From the NCBI GenBank assembly GCA_964491205.1, contig CAZBGC010000007.1, positions 1-64,000 on the forward strand: a DNA stretch of 64,000 nt. Reading direction: 5' to 3'. A program made the translations under genes and the position numbers. The notes under the pieces were generated by a model that was given only the letters and a program-made list of their open reading frames with translations, ran no database searches and was not told the DNA's origin. Below, piece after piece: positions 1 through 8,741 of the stretch (its first letter is position 1; every line of letters starts with the position of its first letter). Source of the DNA: K23-9 sp964491205 (GTDB lineage: Bacteria; Planctomycetota; Planctomycetia; Pirellulales; Pirellulaceae).

Positions 1-2
1 TG

Positions 3-1064
3 ACACCTCACGGACCGGTCCAAACCCCCGGATTCATGCCTGTCGGCACGCAGGGCACTGTCAAAGGGGTGACGATCGACCAAGTCGCGGCCACGGGTGC
101 CCACATGATCCTGGGCAACACCTATCACTTGGCACTACGACCCGGTCATGAAACCGTGCGTCGTTTGGGCGGACTACATGGGATGACTGGCTGGGAAGGC
201 CCGATCTTGACTGATAGCGGCGGATTCCAAGTGTTCAGCCTGGACGCGATCAATCAAGTCACTGAACAGCAGGTAACATTCCGTAGCCACATCGACGGCG
301 CGATGATCCAGCTGACGCCAGAGTACTCGATCGAGATCCAAGAAGCTCTGGGCAGCGATGTTGTCATGGTTCTGGACCACGTCGTGGCATTACCGGCAGA
401 CAAGGGCGTGGTGGTCGATGCGATGGAACGGTCGATCCGCTGGGCACGCCGCTGCCTGGATGCTGCCACCCGCGACGACCAAGCGAGATTTGCAATCGTG
501 CAGGGAGGATTGGACGCTGACCTACGTGCTCAGTGCGCACGTGAGCTAGCGACGATGGAGTTCAATGGCTATGCCGTTGGCGGACTGAGCGTCGGCGAAG
601 CGCCGTCAGAAATGTATCGCATCACAGCAGCGACGACGCCTGAATTGCCCGAGTCAAAACCGCGCTACCTGATGGGCGTGGGCAAACCAATCGATCTGCT
701 GGAAAGCGTCGCCAGAGGCATCGACTTATTCGACTGCGTCATGCCGACTCGCAACGGACGAAACGGATTTGCCTTTACAGATGCAGGCCCCTTGAAAATG
801 CGTAACGCAAAGCATCGCGATGATACTCGTCCTTTAGAAGAGAACTGCCCCTGTATCGCGTGCCAGCACAGTCGTGGGTACTTACGCCATCTTTTCAATG
901 CGAATGAAATGCTAGGCCCAACGCTGCTATCGATTCACAACCTGACCTACTACCAACGCTTGATGCAGGGAGCCCGTGAAGCCATTGAGGCTGGCCGGTT
1001 CGCTGATTACGTTAGCGGGAAAAAGGCGGGCTGGCAGAAGGGGGAGCCGGATGCTAGGAACTAG
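3..1064 (+). CDS. tgt: Queuine/preQ1 tRNA-guanine transglycosylase, 5' end cut by window
   Basis: Exchanges guanine-34 of GUN-anticodon tRNAs for preQ1 in queuosine synthesis. The frame is open from base 3 (T-P-H-G-P-V-Q-T-P-G-F before the first Met at 36), and that stretch matches the usual N-terminal region of Tgt. The real start therefore lies outside the window and the ATG at 36 is internal. Visible motifs are the DSGGFQVFS substrate-binding segment with the general-base Asp, the nucleophile region DLFDCVMPTRNGRNG, and the C-terminal zinc site CPCIAC with a downstream His in HNLTYYQRLM. The stop overlaps the 3' end of the convergent rsmE by 4 bp. Family assignment is very secure; only the start is missing. 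Confidence 0.96.
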   Translation, partial: TPHGPVQTPGFMPVGTQGTVKGVTIDQVAATGAHMILGNTYHLALRPGHETVRRLGGLHGMTGWEGPILTDSGGFQVFSLDAINQVTEQQVTFRSHIDGAMIQLTPEYSIEIQEALGSDVVMVLDHVVALPADKGVVVDAMERSIRWARRCLDAATRDDQARFAIVQGGLDADLRAQCARELATMEFNGYAVGGLSVGEAPSEMYRITAATTPELPESKPRYLMGVGKPIDLLESVARGIDLFDCVMPTRNGRNGFAFTDAGPLKMRNAKHRDDTRPLEENCPCIACQHSRGYLRHLFNANEMLGPTLLSIHNLTYYQRLMQGAREAIEAGRFADYVSGKKAGWQKGEPDARN

Positions 1065-1789
1065 TTGTGAATCAGCTTTGAAGCCAAATAGACGGCGGCC
1101 GTTTCGATACGGTAGATGCGTTTGCCAAGACTGATTTTCTGGTATTCCGCCGACACGGCCTCATCGATCTCCGCCTGGGTCCAACCGCCCTCGGGCCCAA
1201 CCAACAGCGTCGCGGCATCAACTGCCTGAATTGACGCACTGGTAATCGCTTCCCCATCAGGGTGCGCGACCCACTTGGCGGCAAGATCATCCGTGTTCGT
1301 GTCCGTGACATCATCTGCTTTGGATAAAAATGCTTGAAGCCGCATTGGGTCTGCAACCTCCATCAGCACATTTCGCTGAGACTGTTTACACGATTCGATC
1401 ACCGCGCGGCGGAGCTTCCCAATCAGGCTAGGGGATGGTTCTCTCTGTGTTCTCGCGGCAATGATTGGGACAACCCGGCACACGCCCAGCTCGGTCAATC
1501 TTTCGATCATCTCCTTACAACGATCCGGCTTTGGCATTGCGATCGCAAACTGCAGTTTGACGGATGGCTCGCGATCGATTTGAGCCACCGACTCAATCTT
1601 CAGGTGACACTCTTTGCGGCTCACGCTGGCGATAGACGCCTTTGCCTGGCTCCCTTTCCCATCAAACAACTCGACTTCGTCGCCCACCTGAACCCGCATC
1701 ACTTTAATGGCGTGGCCTGCCTCCGCTTCATCAAGACTGAAAAGCGGCCCGCCAGCGGTCAGTTCAGGGCAGTAATAACGTCGTGTCAC
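1061..1789 (-). CDS. rsmE: 16S rRNA (uracil-1498-N3)-methyltransferase RsmE
   Basis: SPOUT-class methyltransferase that methylates U1498 of 16S rRNA using SAM. The 242 residues match the usual length of the family. The N-terminal PUA-like part includes HAIKVMRVQVGDEVELFDG. The C-terminal SPOUT knot carries LLVGPEGGWTQAEIDEA and LGKRIYRIETAAVY, the two glycine-rich SAM-binding loops typical of RsmE. The ATG at 1789 is in a good position and there is no gene immediately upstream on this strand. It converges on tgt with a 4-bp overlap, so the two mRNAs are complementary only at their ends. Confidence 0.93.
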   Translation of the reverse strand: MTRRYYCPELTAGGPLFSLDEAEAGHAIKVMRVQVGDEVELFDGKGSQAKASIASVSRKECHLKIESVAQIDREPSVKLQFAIAMPKPDRCKEMIERLTELGVCRVVPIIAARTQREPSPSLIGKLRRAVIESCKQSQRNVLMEVADPMRLQAFLSKADDVTDTNTDDLAAKWVAHPDGEAITSASIQAVDAATLLVGPEGGWTQAEIDEAVSAEYQKISLGKRIYRIETAAVYLASKLIHN

Positions 1790-1954
1790 GGCACTCTAGT
1801 TAGGTCAAGCAAACGGTGGTTAAGTCCTAGGCATCATTCAGCCGATCGACATTGTTAACTGCCAGATGATGATTTGCTATCACCGGCAATTGGGTTCGTT
1901 CCCAAGAGGAACTCGTTCCAATACAATTCGCGTGCCATCCTCAGAAGGACAGCA

Positions 1955-2722
1955 ATGGAATATCTTCGCTATTGGTCATTTCGAGAGCCACCGTTCGGCC
2001 CAGCAGCGTCGCGATTCTTCTTTCTTGGACAACCGCAGCGGAAAAGCTTGGCCTGGATTCAAGAGCAGATTCGATCTGAATCGAAGATTTCACTGCTCAC
2101 GTCAAATGGCGGGTGCGGCGTCACAACGATGTTTTCTCGATTGGCAAGCAGCAACGGCTTTGACGATTGTGCGGTCGAAGTCATCTGTAGCAGCGGTCGC
2201 CACCCCAGCATCGAACGGGTTCAAGCCGACTTGGCTCGGAAGATGGGCATCATTGTGAAGCGAAACTCACTGGGCGGCATTTCAAATGAGGTCGAATTAA
2301 ACCGGCGTCGATCCATTCGATTTGTTTGGTTGATCGATGGACTCGGCAAGCACTCGGCTGACGCAGCTTTCCAGATTAGTCGTCGCTGCCCTGAGATTTC
2401 GATTGTTGGCAGCGTTACACCGCGGCTACACAAACGCGTCGTACGCAGTCTTGGCAAACACATTGTGCAGACATCGGTCGATGAGTTCCAGGAGAATGAT
2501 ACGATCGCATTTATCGATCATTCCATGAAAACAGCAGGTTGCCGAAAGCGTCCGTTTTCCCCGGAAGCGATCCGAGAACTCCACCTGGCAAGCAACGGTC
2601 GGATCAAAGCAATTGCGCATTTAGCATGCCAATCGCTTGTCTTAGCGGCTCGTGACGAAGCCACAAACGTTTCAGCTTTTCACATCCGTCGCGCCGCCGG
2701 CGATTCGCGTCAGGCAGCCTAG
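1955..2722 (+). CDS. ExeA/GspA-like AAA ATPase with degenerate Walker motifs
   Basis: The N-terminus MEYLRYWSFREPPFG is the typical opening of ExeA-type ATPases (general secretion/mobile-element helper AAA proteins), and overall order fits that family over about 255 residues. The start at 1955 is chosen because AGAAGGA sits just upstream; the longer reading from 1874 adds 27 residues unlike the family. The expected P-loop GxxGxGKTT reads SNGGCGVTT, so the catalytic Lys is Val, and the Walker B segment reads VWLIDGLG, with Gly where the catalytic acid is expected. I infer a protein that no longer hydrolyses ATP well, perhaps structural or regulatory. The true role is unknown. It converges on the carbonic anhydrase gene with a 4-bp overlap. 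Confidence 0.72.
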   Translation: MEYLRYWSFREPPFGPAASRFFFLGQPQRKSLAWIQEQIRSESKISLLTSNGGCGVTTMFSRLASSNGFDDCAVEVICSSGRHPSIERVQADLARKMGIIVKRNSLGGISNEVELNRRRSIRFVWLIDGLGKHSADAAFQISRRCPEISIVGSVTPRLHKRVVRSLGKHIVQTSVDEFQENDTIAFIDHSMKTAGCRKRPFSPEAIRELHLASNGRIKAIAHLACQSLVLAARDEATNVSAFHIRRAAGDSRQAA

Positions 2723-3345
2723 TTCAGGCGATAAATTTCACGGATCGATTCAATCGTCTCTTCGATATTCAGTTTCAGATCGATCAGGTTGCCGGTGCCG
2801 ATGTCAAAAACCCATCCGTGCACTGTTAACTCGCCAGCGGTGTAAGCCAGCTGCACTTCAGGAGCCTTTAGCACGTTTACGCACTGTTCTTGGACATTCA
2901 ATTCGACCAGGCGACGATAGCGTTGCTCATCATCCTGGATCGCTTCCAATTCGTCGTTATGCAACCGATACACATCGCGAATATTTCGCAACCACGGATT
3001 TAGAATTCCCAAGTCGCTGGCCTGCATCGCCGCTTGCACACCACCACAGCCATAATGCCCGCAGACAACGACGTTTTTCACTTTCAGATGCTCGACGGCA
3101 TAATTGATAACGGACATGGCACTGATGTCCGTGTTTGGAACAAGATTGGCAATGTTGCGGTGAACGAACAAGTCACCCGGCTGTGCCCCCGTCATATCTT
3201 CGGCCGTCACTCGCGAATCCGAGCAACCGATATAGAGCACTTCGGGACTCTGTCCCTTAGCTAGATCCTCAAAATAGCCATCGTCGGTGCCGAGCTTCTG
3301 TTGGACCCATTCCTGGTTGTTCTTAAAGATACGTTCAATCTTCAT
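2719..3345 (-). CDS. can: Beta-class carbonic anhydrase
   Basis: Reversible hydration of CO2 to bicarbonate, cytoplasmic zinc enzyme. The 208 residues are normal for the bacterial beta class. Zinc ligands and the Asp/Arg dyad are visible as C41-S-D43-S-R45 followed by H97-Y-G-C100 in VVVCGHYGCGGV. The intervening GDLFVHRNIANLV segment is also typical. The start MKIERIFKNNQEW agrees with family N-termini. The gene stands alone on the minus strand, converging with the ExeA-like gene and divergent from the PEGA lipoprotein. About 260 bp lie between 3345 and the next gene, in which I see no clear signal. Confidence 0.95.
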   Translation of the reverse strand: MKIERIFKNNQEWVQQKLGTDDGYFEDLAKGQSPEVLYIGCSDSRVTAEDMTGAQPGDLFVHRNIANLVPNTDISAMSVINYAVEHLKVKNVVVCGHYGCGGVQAAMQASDLGILNPWLRNIRDVYRLHNDELEAIQDDEQRYRRLVELNVQEQCVNVLKAPEVQLAYTAGELTVHGWVFDIGTGNLIDLKLNIEETIESIREIYRLN

Positions 3346-3604
3346 GGTCTAAAAATCCTATCACCAAAGTTTGCGAGCTCGTTAGTCTAGCGTCTGCGAA
3401 TTTGTTCAGCGAGTCTCGTGAAACGGTGTTTCACAGGAAGAACACACTATTTGTTCGTCCGAAATCACGCCGAAGTGTTGATCCGACCTAGCGATCGTTC
3501 CCCGCAGGTTGTTAGTCACATTAGAACGCGCGATCGCGGTCCCCTGCGTAAAATCCGCAGGAGTCACGTGCCCTGTCTTCCTTCCCCAGTTCGATGGTGT
3601 TTGA

Positions 3605-4042
3605 TTGAATCCGGTTCGCCCTCTCTTGACGTGGCATTTGCTGATGCTTGTCTTGCTTTGCATGACGAGCATCGGGTGCGTTCGTCGCCGCATGACCGTC
3701 CGAACGAACCCTCCAGGTGCCACGATTTCCGTTGACAATCAAGTCATTGGCACGTCTCCGGCTGCTTCCAGCTTCACCTATTACGGCACCCGTGAGATGC
3801 GAATCGAGAAAGATGGTTTTCGCACCGAAACGATCCGCCGTCGGTTCAACCCACCCTGGTATCAGTTGCCAGGACTTGATTTCGTCTCCGAAACGCTTTG
3901 GCCCGGCGAAATCCGTGATGAACGAATCATTGATGTCCAGCTGACTCCCAAAGAATTTGAGCCTAGCGAGAACGTCATTCGTCGCGCCGACTCGCTACGC
4001 AACCAAGCTCAGGCGGGCATCGTGACAGGCCCGAGAAAGTAG
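3605..4042 (+). CDS. PEGA-domain lipoprotein
   Basis: A 145-residue exported protein. The N-terminus has a hydrophobic stretch, LLMLVLLCMTSIGC, ending in a plausible lipobox (S-I-G-C), so the mature protein would start at Cys25 with a lipid anchor. The following MTVRTNPPGATISVDNQVIGTSP and EMRIEKDGFRTE are the two halves of a PEGA beta-fold, a domain common in planctomycete surface proteins and probably used for binding rather than catalysis. The only start that keeps the whole signal peptide is TTG at 3605, directly after an in-frame TGA. No good ribosome binding site is seen, so the start is the weak point. No partner gene is evident. Confidence 0.75.
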   Translation: MNPVRPLLTWHLLMLVLLCMTSIGCVRRRMTVRTNPPGATISVDNQVIGTSPAASSFTYYGTREMRIEKDGFRTETIRRRFNPPWYQLPGLDFVSETLWPGEIRDERIIDVQLTPKEFEPSENVIRRADSLRNQAQAGIVTGPRK

Positions 4043-4129
4043 ACGTCCAGAAAGATGCCGCGAGCGTTGTAAAAAGCGCAGGCCTGCTAAGCTGGTCGAT
4101 ACCGAGTATGTTTCTCCGTACTTTTCTCG

Positions 4130-6802
4130 GTGGCCTCACTGTCGATTGGCGACGTGTTGGCAACCCATCGCTGGTTGAGTGGTCCCCCCCAGATGTTTGC
4201 CTCCAAGTGTTTGAGACATGCACATTGGTTCCTGGTACCAATGGCTTTGTTAATGTCATTGGGCTCGGTGCTGCTGGGACGAGACCGGTTGGCGTTCCGC
4301 GATGTAAGCCATTTCTACACTCCGCTCTATCGGTACGTCGCTGAGCGGACCAGTCAGCAGGGGCTTTCCGAGGGACTCCCGCTTTGGAACCCATTCTGCG
4401 GAACCGGAATGCCTTTGGCAGGTGAGACCACGACAGCCGTGTTCTATCCGATTCGCTATCTCATCTTCAGCTTCCCTCTCGATGCGGAATCCGCCATTGG
4501 AGTTTATGCGTTCGTGCATTTATGGCTTGCTGCACTAGCCGCGACTTGGTTGGCAAAACGTGCGGGCGTCGAAAGAGAATTCGCTGCATTTGCCGGAGTC
4601 CTGTATGCCCTTGGCGGCAGCGTCTTTTTCCTTCACACGAACTTGCCATTCCTGGTCGGGGCGGCTTGGCTTCCGTTCGTACTGGGGACGCTTATCCTTA
4701 AGCCTCCATCCGAAACACCGCGAAAGTCATTCACCCATGTCTCCTTGGCTGCAGTGACTTTGTCGATGATGGTGCTGGGTGGTGATCCGCAAACAGCACT
4801 TCATGCAATGATGGTAGTTGCCATCGCAAAGCTTCCGACATGTGTTCGCGCCGGTCGATCCCCCGGCGGAATCACCCACGGGATAAGCGATGCGATGAAG
4901 TGCCTGGCGCCTGTTGGGTTCGCAGGTTTACTTGCAGCAGCCCTGGCGGCGCCTCAGATCGCCGCATCGGTTGACTGGAGTCGTCAAAGCAGCCGGGTGG
5001 CAAGATATGAAACGACGGATTGGATGCAGGCACCTGCGGCCGGAGACCGTCGCGGCGAAGCTTATCAGTTTTCGTTACCACCTTGGCACATAGCGGAATT
5101 GCTTACGCCCTGGGCCAGCGGCTCACTATTCCCGGTGAATCGTCGCATCAGCCAGTCGATCCCCGGCGATGGTCGCACTTGGACGCCATCGATTTTCATG
5201 GGAATCCTTGGCTTCCTTGCACTAGTCGCTGCAACGTTCGGTACCAACCGTCGCCAATTTTGTTGGTGGCCGTGTCTGGCTTGGTTGTCTCTACTGCTGT
5301 CGATGGGGCACTTTGGTTTGGCCTGGCTGATCCAGCAGACAGGTGCAATCCCAAACGTTGATAGCGCACTGGGTGGTCCTTATTGGGTTCTCTACACGCT
5401 ATTGCCGTTTTACGACTCATACCGCTATCCGACTAAATGGCTGCCGTTTTTTGCAATCGCTTGCGCCATCGTAGCTGCACTTTGGATGCAAGCGGCAAGC
5501 AAGGCACCACGGCAGTCGCTGATCCGCGCGATCAAAATCACCAGCATTGCTCTCTTGCTAATGATGATCACCGTGGTGGTTATTCAAGCGACATCTTGGA
5601 ATCACCAATCAGCGACCCAATGCAGTGACGAGTACTGGGGACCGTTGCAGTATCACGCTGGCTTACGCCAAGTTACTCGCTCGATACTTCAGTCCGCCAC
5701 CGTGCTGTTGGTCGTCAGCTGCCTCCTGACAGGTTGGCCAAAACGAATTCAACAAAGGGGTCATCTGCGTTGGCTGCTGCTTCTGTTCATTGTCACGATA
5801 GAGCTGACTTGGTGCAACGTTTCGTTGGTTGCAAAAGCGGACCGAGCCCTTGAACAAACTTTGCTGTCCGATTCCGAGATCACAGTGTCGGACATCGACG
5901 TAATGTCGCCAGATTCTCGCGCGATGCGAATGCAAACGGCGGGAGGCTGGCCGGATGCTTGGTCCACAACAAGCAGGTCCAATCGAATCGACACGATCGC
6001 CGTTGCTGAGCGGGCGGCTTGTTTTGGTCGATGGCATCTGGACCATCATGTCAGCGTCTTCAACGGCATGGCATCGATTCGCAGTCAAGACCTGGATACG
6101 TTCTGGCGGGTTGCTGCGAATCTCACGCATGAGAAGTCCGCAGCCCAACAGGAACACTTCTGGCGCTGCATCCAGCGATGGCTACAAATCGACACGGTGA
6201 TTCACGTCAATGGTGGCCAGCCGGTTCGACGACGACGACACGAATTGCCCCGCGTCACTTGGCGAAAAACAGATCGCGAAGTCTCGCCAACAACGACACG
6301 TCGCGCGACAGCTTATTCATCAAGCCAGAAAACAGACGAACGCTTCGCGCAACTGCTCAAGAGCATCGTCGCGACCGACGCGACGCATTCGCCGTACGCG
6401 TTCCTGTCGGGAAACGAGGCTGGCAAAACGGAGCTAGAGATCATCGATATTCCCGTCGCAGATTCGCTCTCCATTGCAGCAGACCGGGCGAGCCTCGTTG
6501 TGCGTCCGGTTTTTCAAGATGGAAATTGGACGGCGACGCTAGTTGATGATGTCGGAACCAGAACAGCACAATCCGACGTTTGCAACGTGGATTTCCTGAA
6601 ACAAGGCGTCGTCGTTCCCGCTGGCAAATGGACTTTGACGTTTACTTATCGTCCCTGGTGGCTTACTCCCGCGATCATTGTCGCATTGCTTGCTTGGTCA
6701 CTATTGCTGTTTGTATTGATCCCTAGCAACCTGAAGGCGATGGTTCACGCTGCTGGACGATCTTCGGGGCAAGCTCCAGATCAAGCAACGATTGCTTCGT
6801 GA
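4130..6802 (+). CDS. YfhO-like multi-spanning membrane protein
   Basis: About 890 residues. Roughly the first 560 hold a dozen hydrophobic segments, followed by a soluble extracytoplasmic part and a last transmembrane helix near the C-terminus (PAIIVALLAWSLLLFVLI). The early loop with LPLWNPFCGTGMPLAGE followed by FYPIRYL is the pattern of the YfhO family, GT-C-fold-like membrane proteins linked to glycosylation or cell-envelope polymer modification. Substrate is unknown. The start is uncertain: GTG at 4130 gives this length, and ATG at 4193 is an alternative. Its last 80 bases overlap the 3' end of ogt on the other strand. Confidence 0.7.
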   Translation: MASLSIGDVLATHRWLSGPPQMFASKCLRHAHWFLVPMALLMSLGSVLLGRDRLAFRDVSHFYTPLYRYVAERTSQQGLSEGLPLWNPFCGTGMPLAGETTTAVFYPIRYLIFSFPLDAESAIGVYAFVHLWLAALAATWLAKRAGVEREFAAFAGVLYALGGSVFFLHTNLPFLVGAAWLPFVLGTLILKPPSETPRKSFTHVSLAAVTLSMMVLGGDPQTALHAMMVVAIAKLPTCVRAGRSPGGITHGISDAMKCLAPVGFAGLLAAALAAPQIAASVDWSRQSSRVARYETTDWMQAPAAGDRRGEAYQFSLPPWHIAELLTPWASGSLFPVNRRISQSIPGDGRTWTPSIFMGILGFLALVAATFGTNRRQFCWWPCLAWLSLLLSMGHFGLAWLIQQTGAIPNVDSALGGPYWVLYTLLPFYDSYRYPTKWLPFFAIACAIVAALWMQAASKAPRQSLIRAIKITSIALLLMMITVVVIQATSWNHQSATQCSDEYWGPLQYHAGLRQVTRSILQSATVLLVVSCLLTGWPKRIQQRGHLRWLLLLFIVTIELTWCNVSLVAKADRALEQTLLSDSEITVSDIDVMSPDSRAMRMQTAGGWPDAWSTTSRSNRIDTIAVAERAACFGRWHLDHHVSVFNGMASIRSQDLDTFWRVAANLTHEKSAAQQEHFWRCIQRWLQIDTVIHVNGGQPVRRRRHELPRVTWRKTDREVSPTTTRRATAYSSSQKTDERFAQLLKSIVATDATHSPYAFLSGNEAGKTELEIIDIPVADSLSIAADRASLVVRPVFQDGNWTATLVDDVGTRTAQSDVCNVDFLKQGVVVPAGKWTLTFTYRPWWLTPAIIVALLAWSLLLFVLIPSNLKAMVHAAGRSSGQAPDQATIAS

Positions 6803-7244
6803 CCAAGCCGCCTGGCGCGCTGAACCCACGAAGCTGACCATTGCTTGCCAATACACGATGACATGGGATCACCAACAAGATACGGTTCTTGGCCATCGCA
6901 GCACCCACCGCGCGACTGGCCTTCTCGTTTCCCGCGGCAGCCGCCAGTTGTTTGTAGGTCATTGTTTCGCCGGGCGCGATCTGTCGGCAGCACTGGTAGA
7001 CACGGCGTGAAAACGGCGTCCAGCCCGTTGGGTCAACCGCAACGTCTCTGAACGTCGCTTGGCCATCAGTCGCGTACGCCACCAGCTGCTCGTCAAACGC
7101 ATTTACCAGAGCAGGATCAAGTGCATCGCTGTTGGCGGGCAGGCGAGAAGCGTCTTCTCCAAGAGCCAAGCTGAAAAGCCCTTTGTCCGACCAGGAAGAA
7201 AAAACCGTGCCAATCGCTGTGTTGTGCCTGTAAGTCCTTAACAT
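6723..7244 (-). CDS. ogt: Methylated-DNA-protein-cysteine methyltransferase
   Basis: Suicide repair of O6-methylguanine by transfer of the alkyl group to its own Cys. The active site PCHR is at residues 127-130 (LLVIPCHRVLASNGQLRGF), preceded by the helix-turn-helix MTYKQLAAAAGNEKASRAVGAA. I place the start at the ATG 7244 (MLRTYRHNTAIG), giving 173 residues as expected for the Ogt class. A longer open frame to 7382 exists, but it runs through a 24-bp tandem repeat and into mnmE. The 3' end overlaps the YfhO-like gene by 80 bp in antisense. It lies 91 bp after mnmE and is probably last in the dsbD-mnmE-ogt run. Confidence 0.9.
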   Translation of the reverse strand: MLRTYRHNTAIGTVFSSWSDKGLFSLALGEDASRLPANSDALDPALVNAFDEQLVAYATDGQATFRDVAVDPTGWTPFSRRVYQCCRQIAPGETMTYKQLAAAAGNEKASRAVGAAMAKNRILLVIPCHRVLASNGQLRGFSAPGGLVTKQSLLDLELAPKIVQQREPSPSGC

Positions 7245-7276
7245 CGTTTTGTCCAACGAGATGCGGATCCAACCAA

Positions 7277-7319
7277 AGTGAAGTGTATCAGTTGCTGAGC
7301 AGTGAAGTGTATCAGTTGC
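7277..7319. repeat. Two direct copies of a 19-bp unit, period 24
   Basis: The unit agtgaagtgtatcagttgc occurs at 7277-7295 and again at 7301-7319, exact in both, with five bases between. It fills most of the gap between the stop of mnmE (7336) and the start of ogt (7244). The 24-base period is a multiple of three, so it stays open in the ogt frame (A-T-D-T-L-H twice), but the family does not have such an extension. It could be a paired operator for ogt, or replication slippage. Confidence 0.85.
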
Positions 7320-7335
7320 AGGGCACAGCGGCGGG

Positions 7336-8712
7336 CTATTTCCCGATGCAGAATCGACCAAAGACTCGGTCCAAAATATCATCGGTGTAAACGGCGCCGG
7401 TCACTTCACCCAAGCACTGTGCTGCCAGCCGAAGCTCTGCGGAGACAAATTCGTGCCCCTGCTGGTTCTTCGTAATCAAGACAGCCTGATCGATAGCCGT
7501 GATCGCCCCCGCTAGTGTTTCGCGACAACGGGCCGCGGTACCCAGCACCGCGCCGGTCTCTTCCCGGTCGATCGCATTGATTGCGTCAACAAGAGCCTGT
7601 TTTAGGTTGGCGATGCCTTGCCCCGTGACGCTACTGGTCACGATCCACTCCTGCGACAATGGTTTGCTGGCAGGCAAGTCAGACTTCGTCCCAACCCACA
7701 GGTCAGTCACAGACCGACGACCCGAACCAGCGATTGCTGCAAGTCGATCTGTCGCGTCGTCCAGATCGTCGCGAGTGGAATCAATGCACCAAATCCGAAT
7801 AGCAGCTTGGTCGCTCGCTTTGGCAGCTTGTCGCTGGGACTCTTGAGAAATCAACGCATCGGGAGTATCCCCGTCGCTGTCTTCTACTCCAGCGGTATCT
7901 ACCAAGCGGATGGAGCTACCAAGAACGACCGTCTCCACGCTGACCGTATCGCGTGTCGTTCCAGCGACATCGGCAACGATGGCAATGTCACGCCCCACTA
8001 GACGGTTTAGCAACTGACTCTTGCCTGCGTTTGGCTCACCACGCAGCGACACAATCGTCGTAGCGACCGCATCGCCGCGTTGCGTCATCGTTTGTTGCGT
8101 TTGAGTCAATTGTTCTTGGATACCGTTTAGACGTGAGACGAGGTCTTTGTCGCTGATGAATTGGATATCTTCATCAACAAAATCCAACCCCGCTTCCACA
8201 TCCGCCAACAAATCCAAGAGGTCGCTTCGAAGTCGCTCGAGTGGTTTCGACAAATTCCCTGCCAGCTGCCGCAGGGCGTGATCGAGCGATCCGCGATGCT
8301 GTGCATCAATGACACCCAAAACCGCTTCTGCCTGAGTCAGGTCCAAACGCCCTGCCAGAAAGGCCCGCATCGTGAATTCGCCTGGGCGAGCCATCCTGGC
8401 CCCGGCAGTGACGAATGCATCCAGCACTGCCGCAAGTACCGGTGCTGATCCATAGGTGTGAAATTCTGCTGACGGCTGGCCCGTGTAGCTGCGTGGTGTC
8501 GGCCAATACGATAGCCGCCCGCCTACTGGCCCAATCGGTCCATCAGTCGCGATTTCACAATCAAACGCAGACGCGTTTGCCAGCTCTGACGCTTTGATCT
8601 TCAAACGCTTCAAGATCGTCCCAACCCCGTCGCCTGATACGCGAACGACACCACGCATCGCAGGTGTCGAGGGGGACGCGATCGCAACAATCGTTTCGCT
8701 GGCGTCAATCAT
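7336..8712 (-). CDS. mnmE: tRNA uridine-5-carboxymethylaminomethyl modification GTPase MnmE
   Basis: GTPase that works with MnmG to modify the wobble uridine of several tRNAs. The 458 residues match the family. The N-terminal formyl-THF-binding domain starts ETIVAIASPSTPAMRGVVRVSG. The G domain has G1 GEPNAGKS at residues 225-232, G3 VDTAG with Asp272, and G4 TKSD. The C-terminus ends in the invariant CIGK with the conserved Cys. Starts at the ATG 8712, 29 bp after the stop of the dsbD-like gene on the same strand, so co-transcription is likely. Confidence 0.96.
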   Translation of the reverse strand: MIDASETIVAIASPSTPAMRGVVRVSGDGVGTILKRLKIKASELANASAFDCEIATDGPIGPVGGRLSYWPTPRSYTGQPSAEFHTYGSAPVLAAVLDAFVTAGARMARPGEFTMRAFLAGRLDLTQAEAVLGVIDAQHRGSLDHALRQLAGNLSKPLERLRSDLLDLLADVEAGLDFVDEDIQFISDKDLVSRLNGIQEQLTQTQQTMTQRGDAVATTIVSLRGEPNAGKSQLLNRLVGRDIAIVADVAGTTRDTVSVETVVLGSSIRLVDTAGVEDSDGDTPDALISQESQRQAAKASDQAAIRIWCIDSTRDDLDDATDRLAAIAGSGRRSVTDLWVGTKSDLPASKPLSQEWIVTSSVTGQGIANLKQALVDAINAIDREETGAVLGTAARCRETLAGAITAIDQAVLITKNQQGHEFVSAELRLAAQCLGEVTGAVYTDDILDRVFGRFCIGK

Positions 8713-8741
8713 GAGTTGCGTTTTGTGAAAATGCGAACGCC

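Noticed and set aside
36..38. ATG at 36 as start of tgt
   Set aside because: The frame is open to the window edge and the codons before it match the Tgt N-terminal region, so the gene is cut, not short.
1334..1858. 174-residue plus-strand ORF opposite rsmE
   Set aside because: Antisense shadow of a certain gene, without family features or a start signal.
7245..7382. N-terminal extension of ogt through the tandem repeat
   Set aside because: It would overlap mnmE and add 46 residues not found in the family; the ATG at 7244 gives the normal length.
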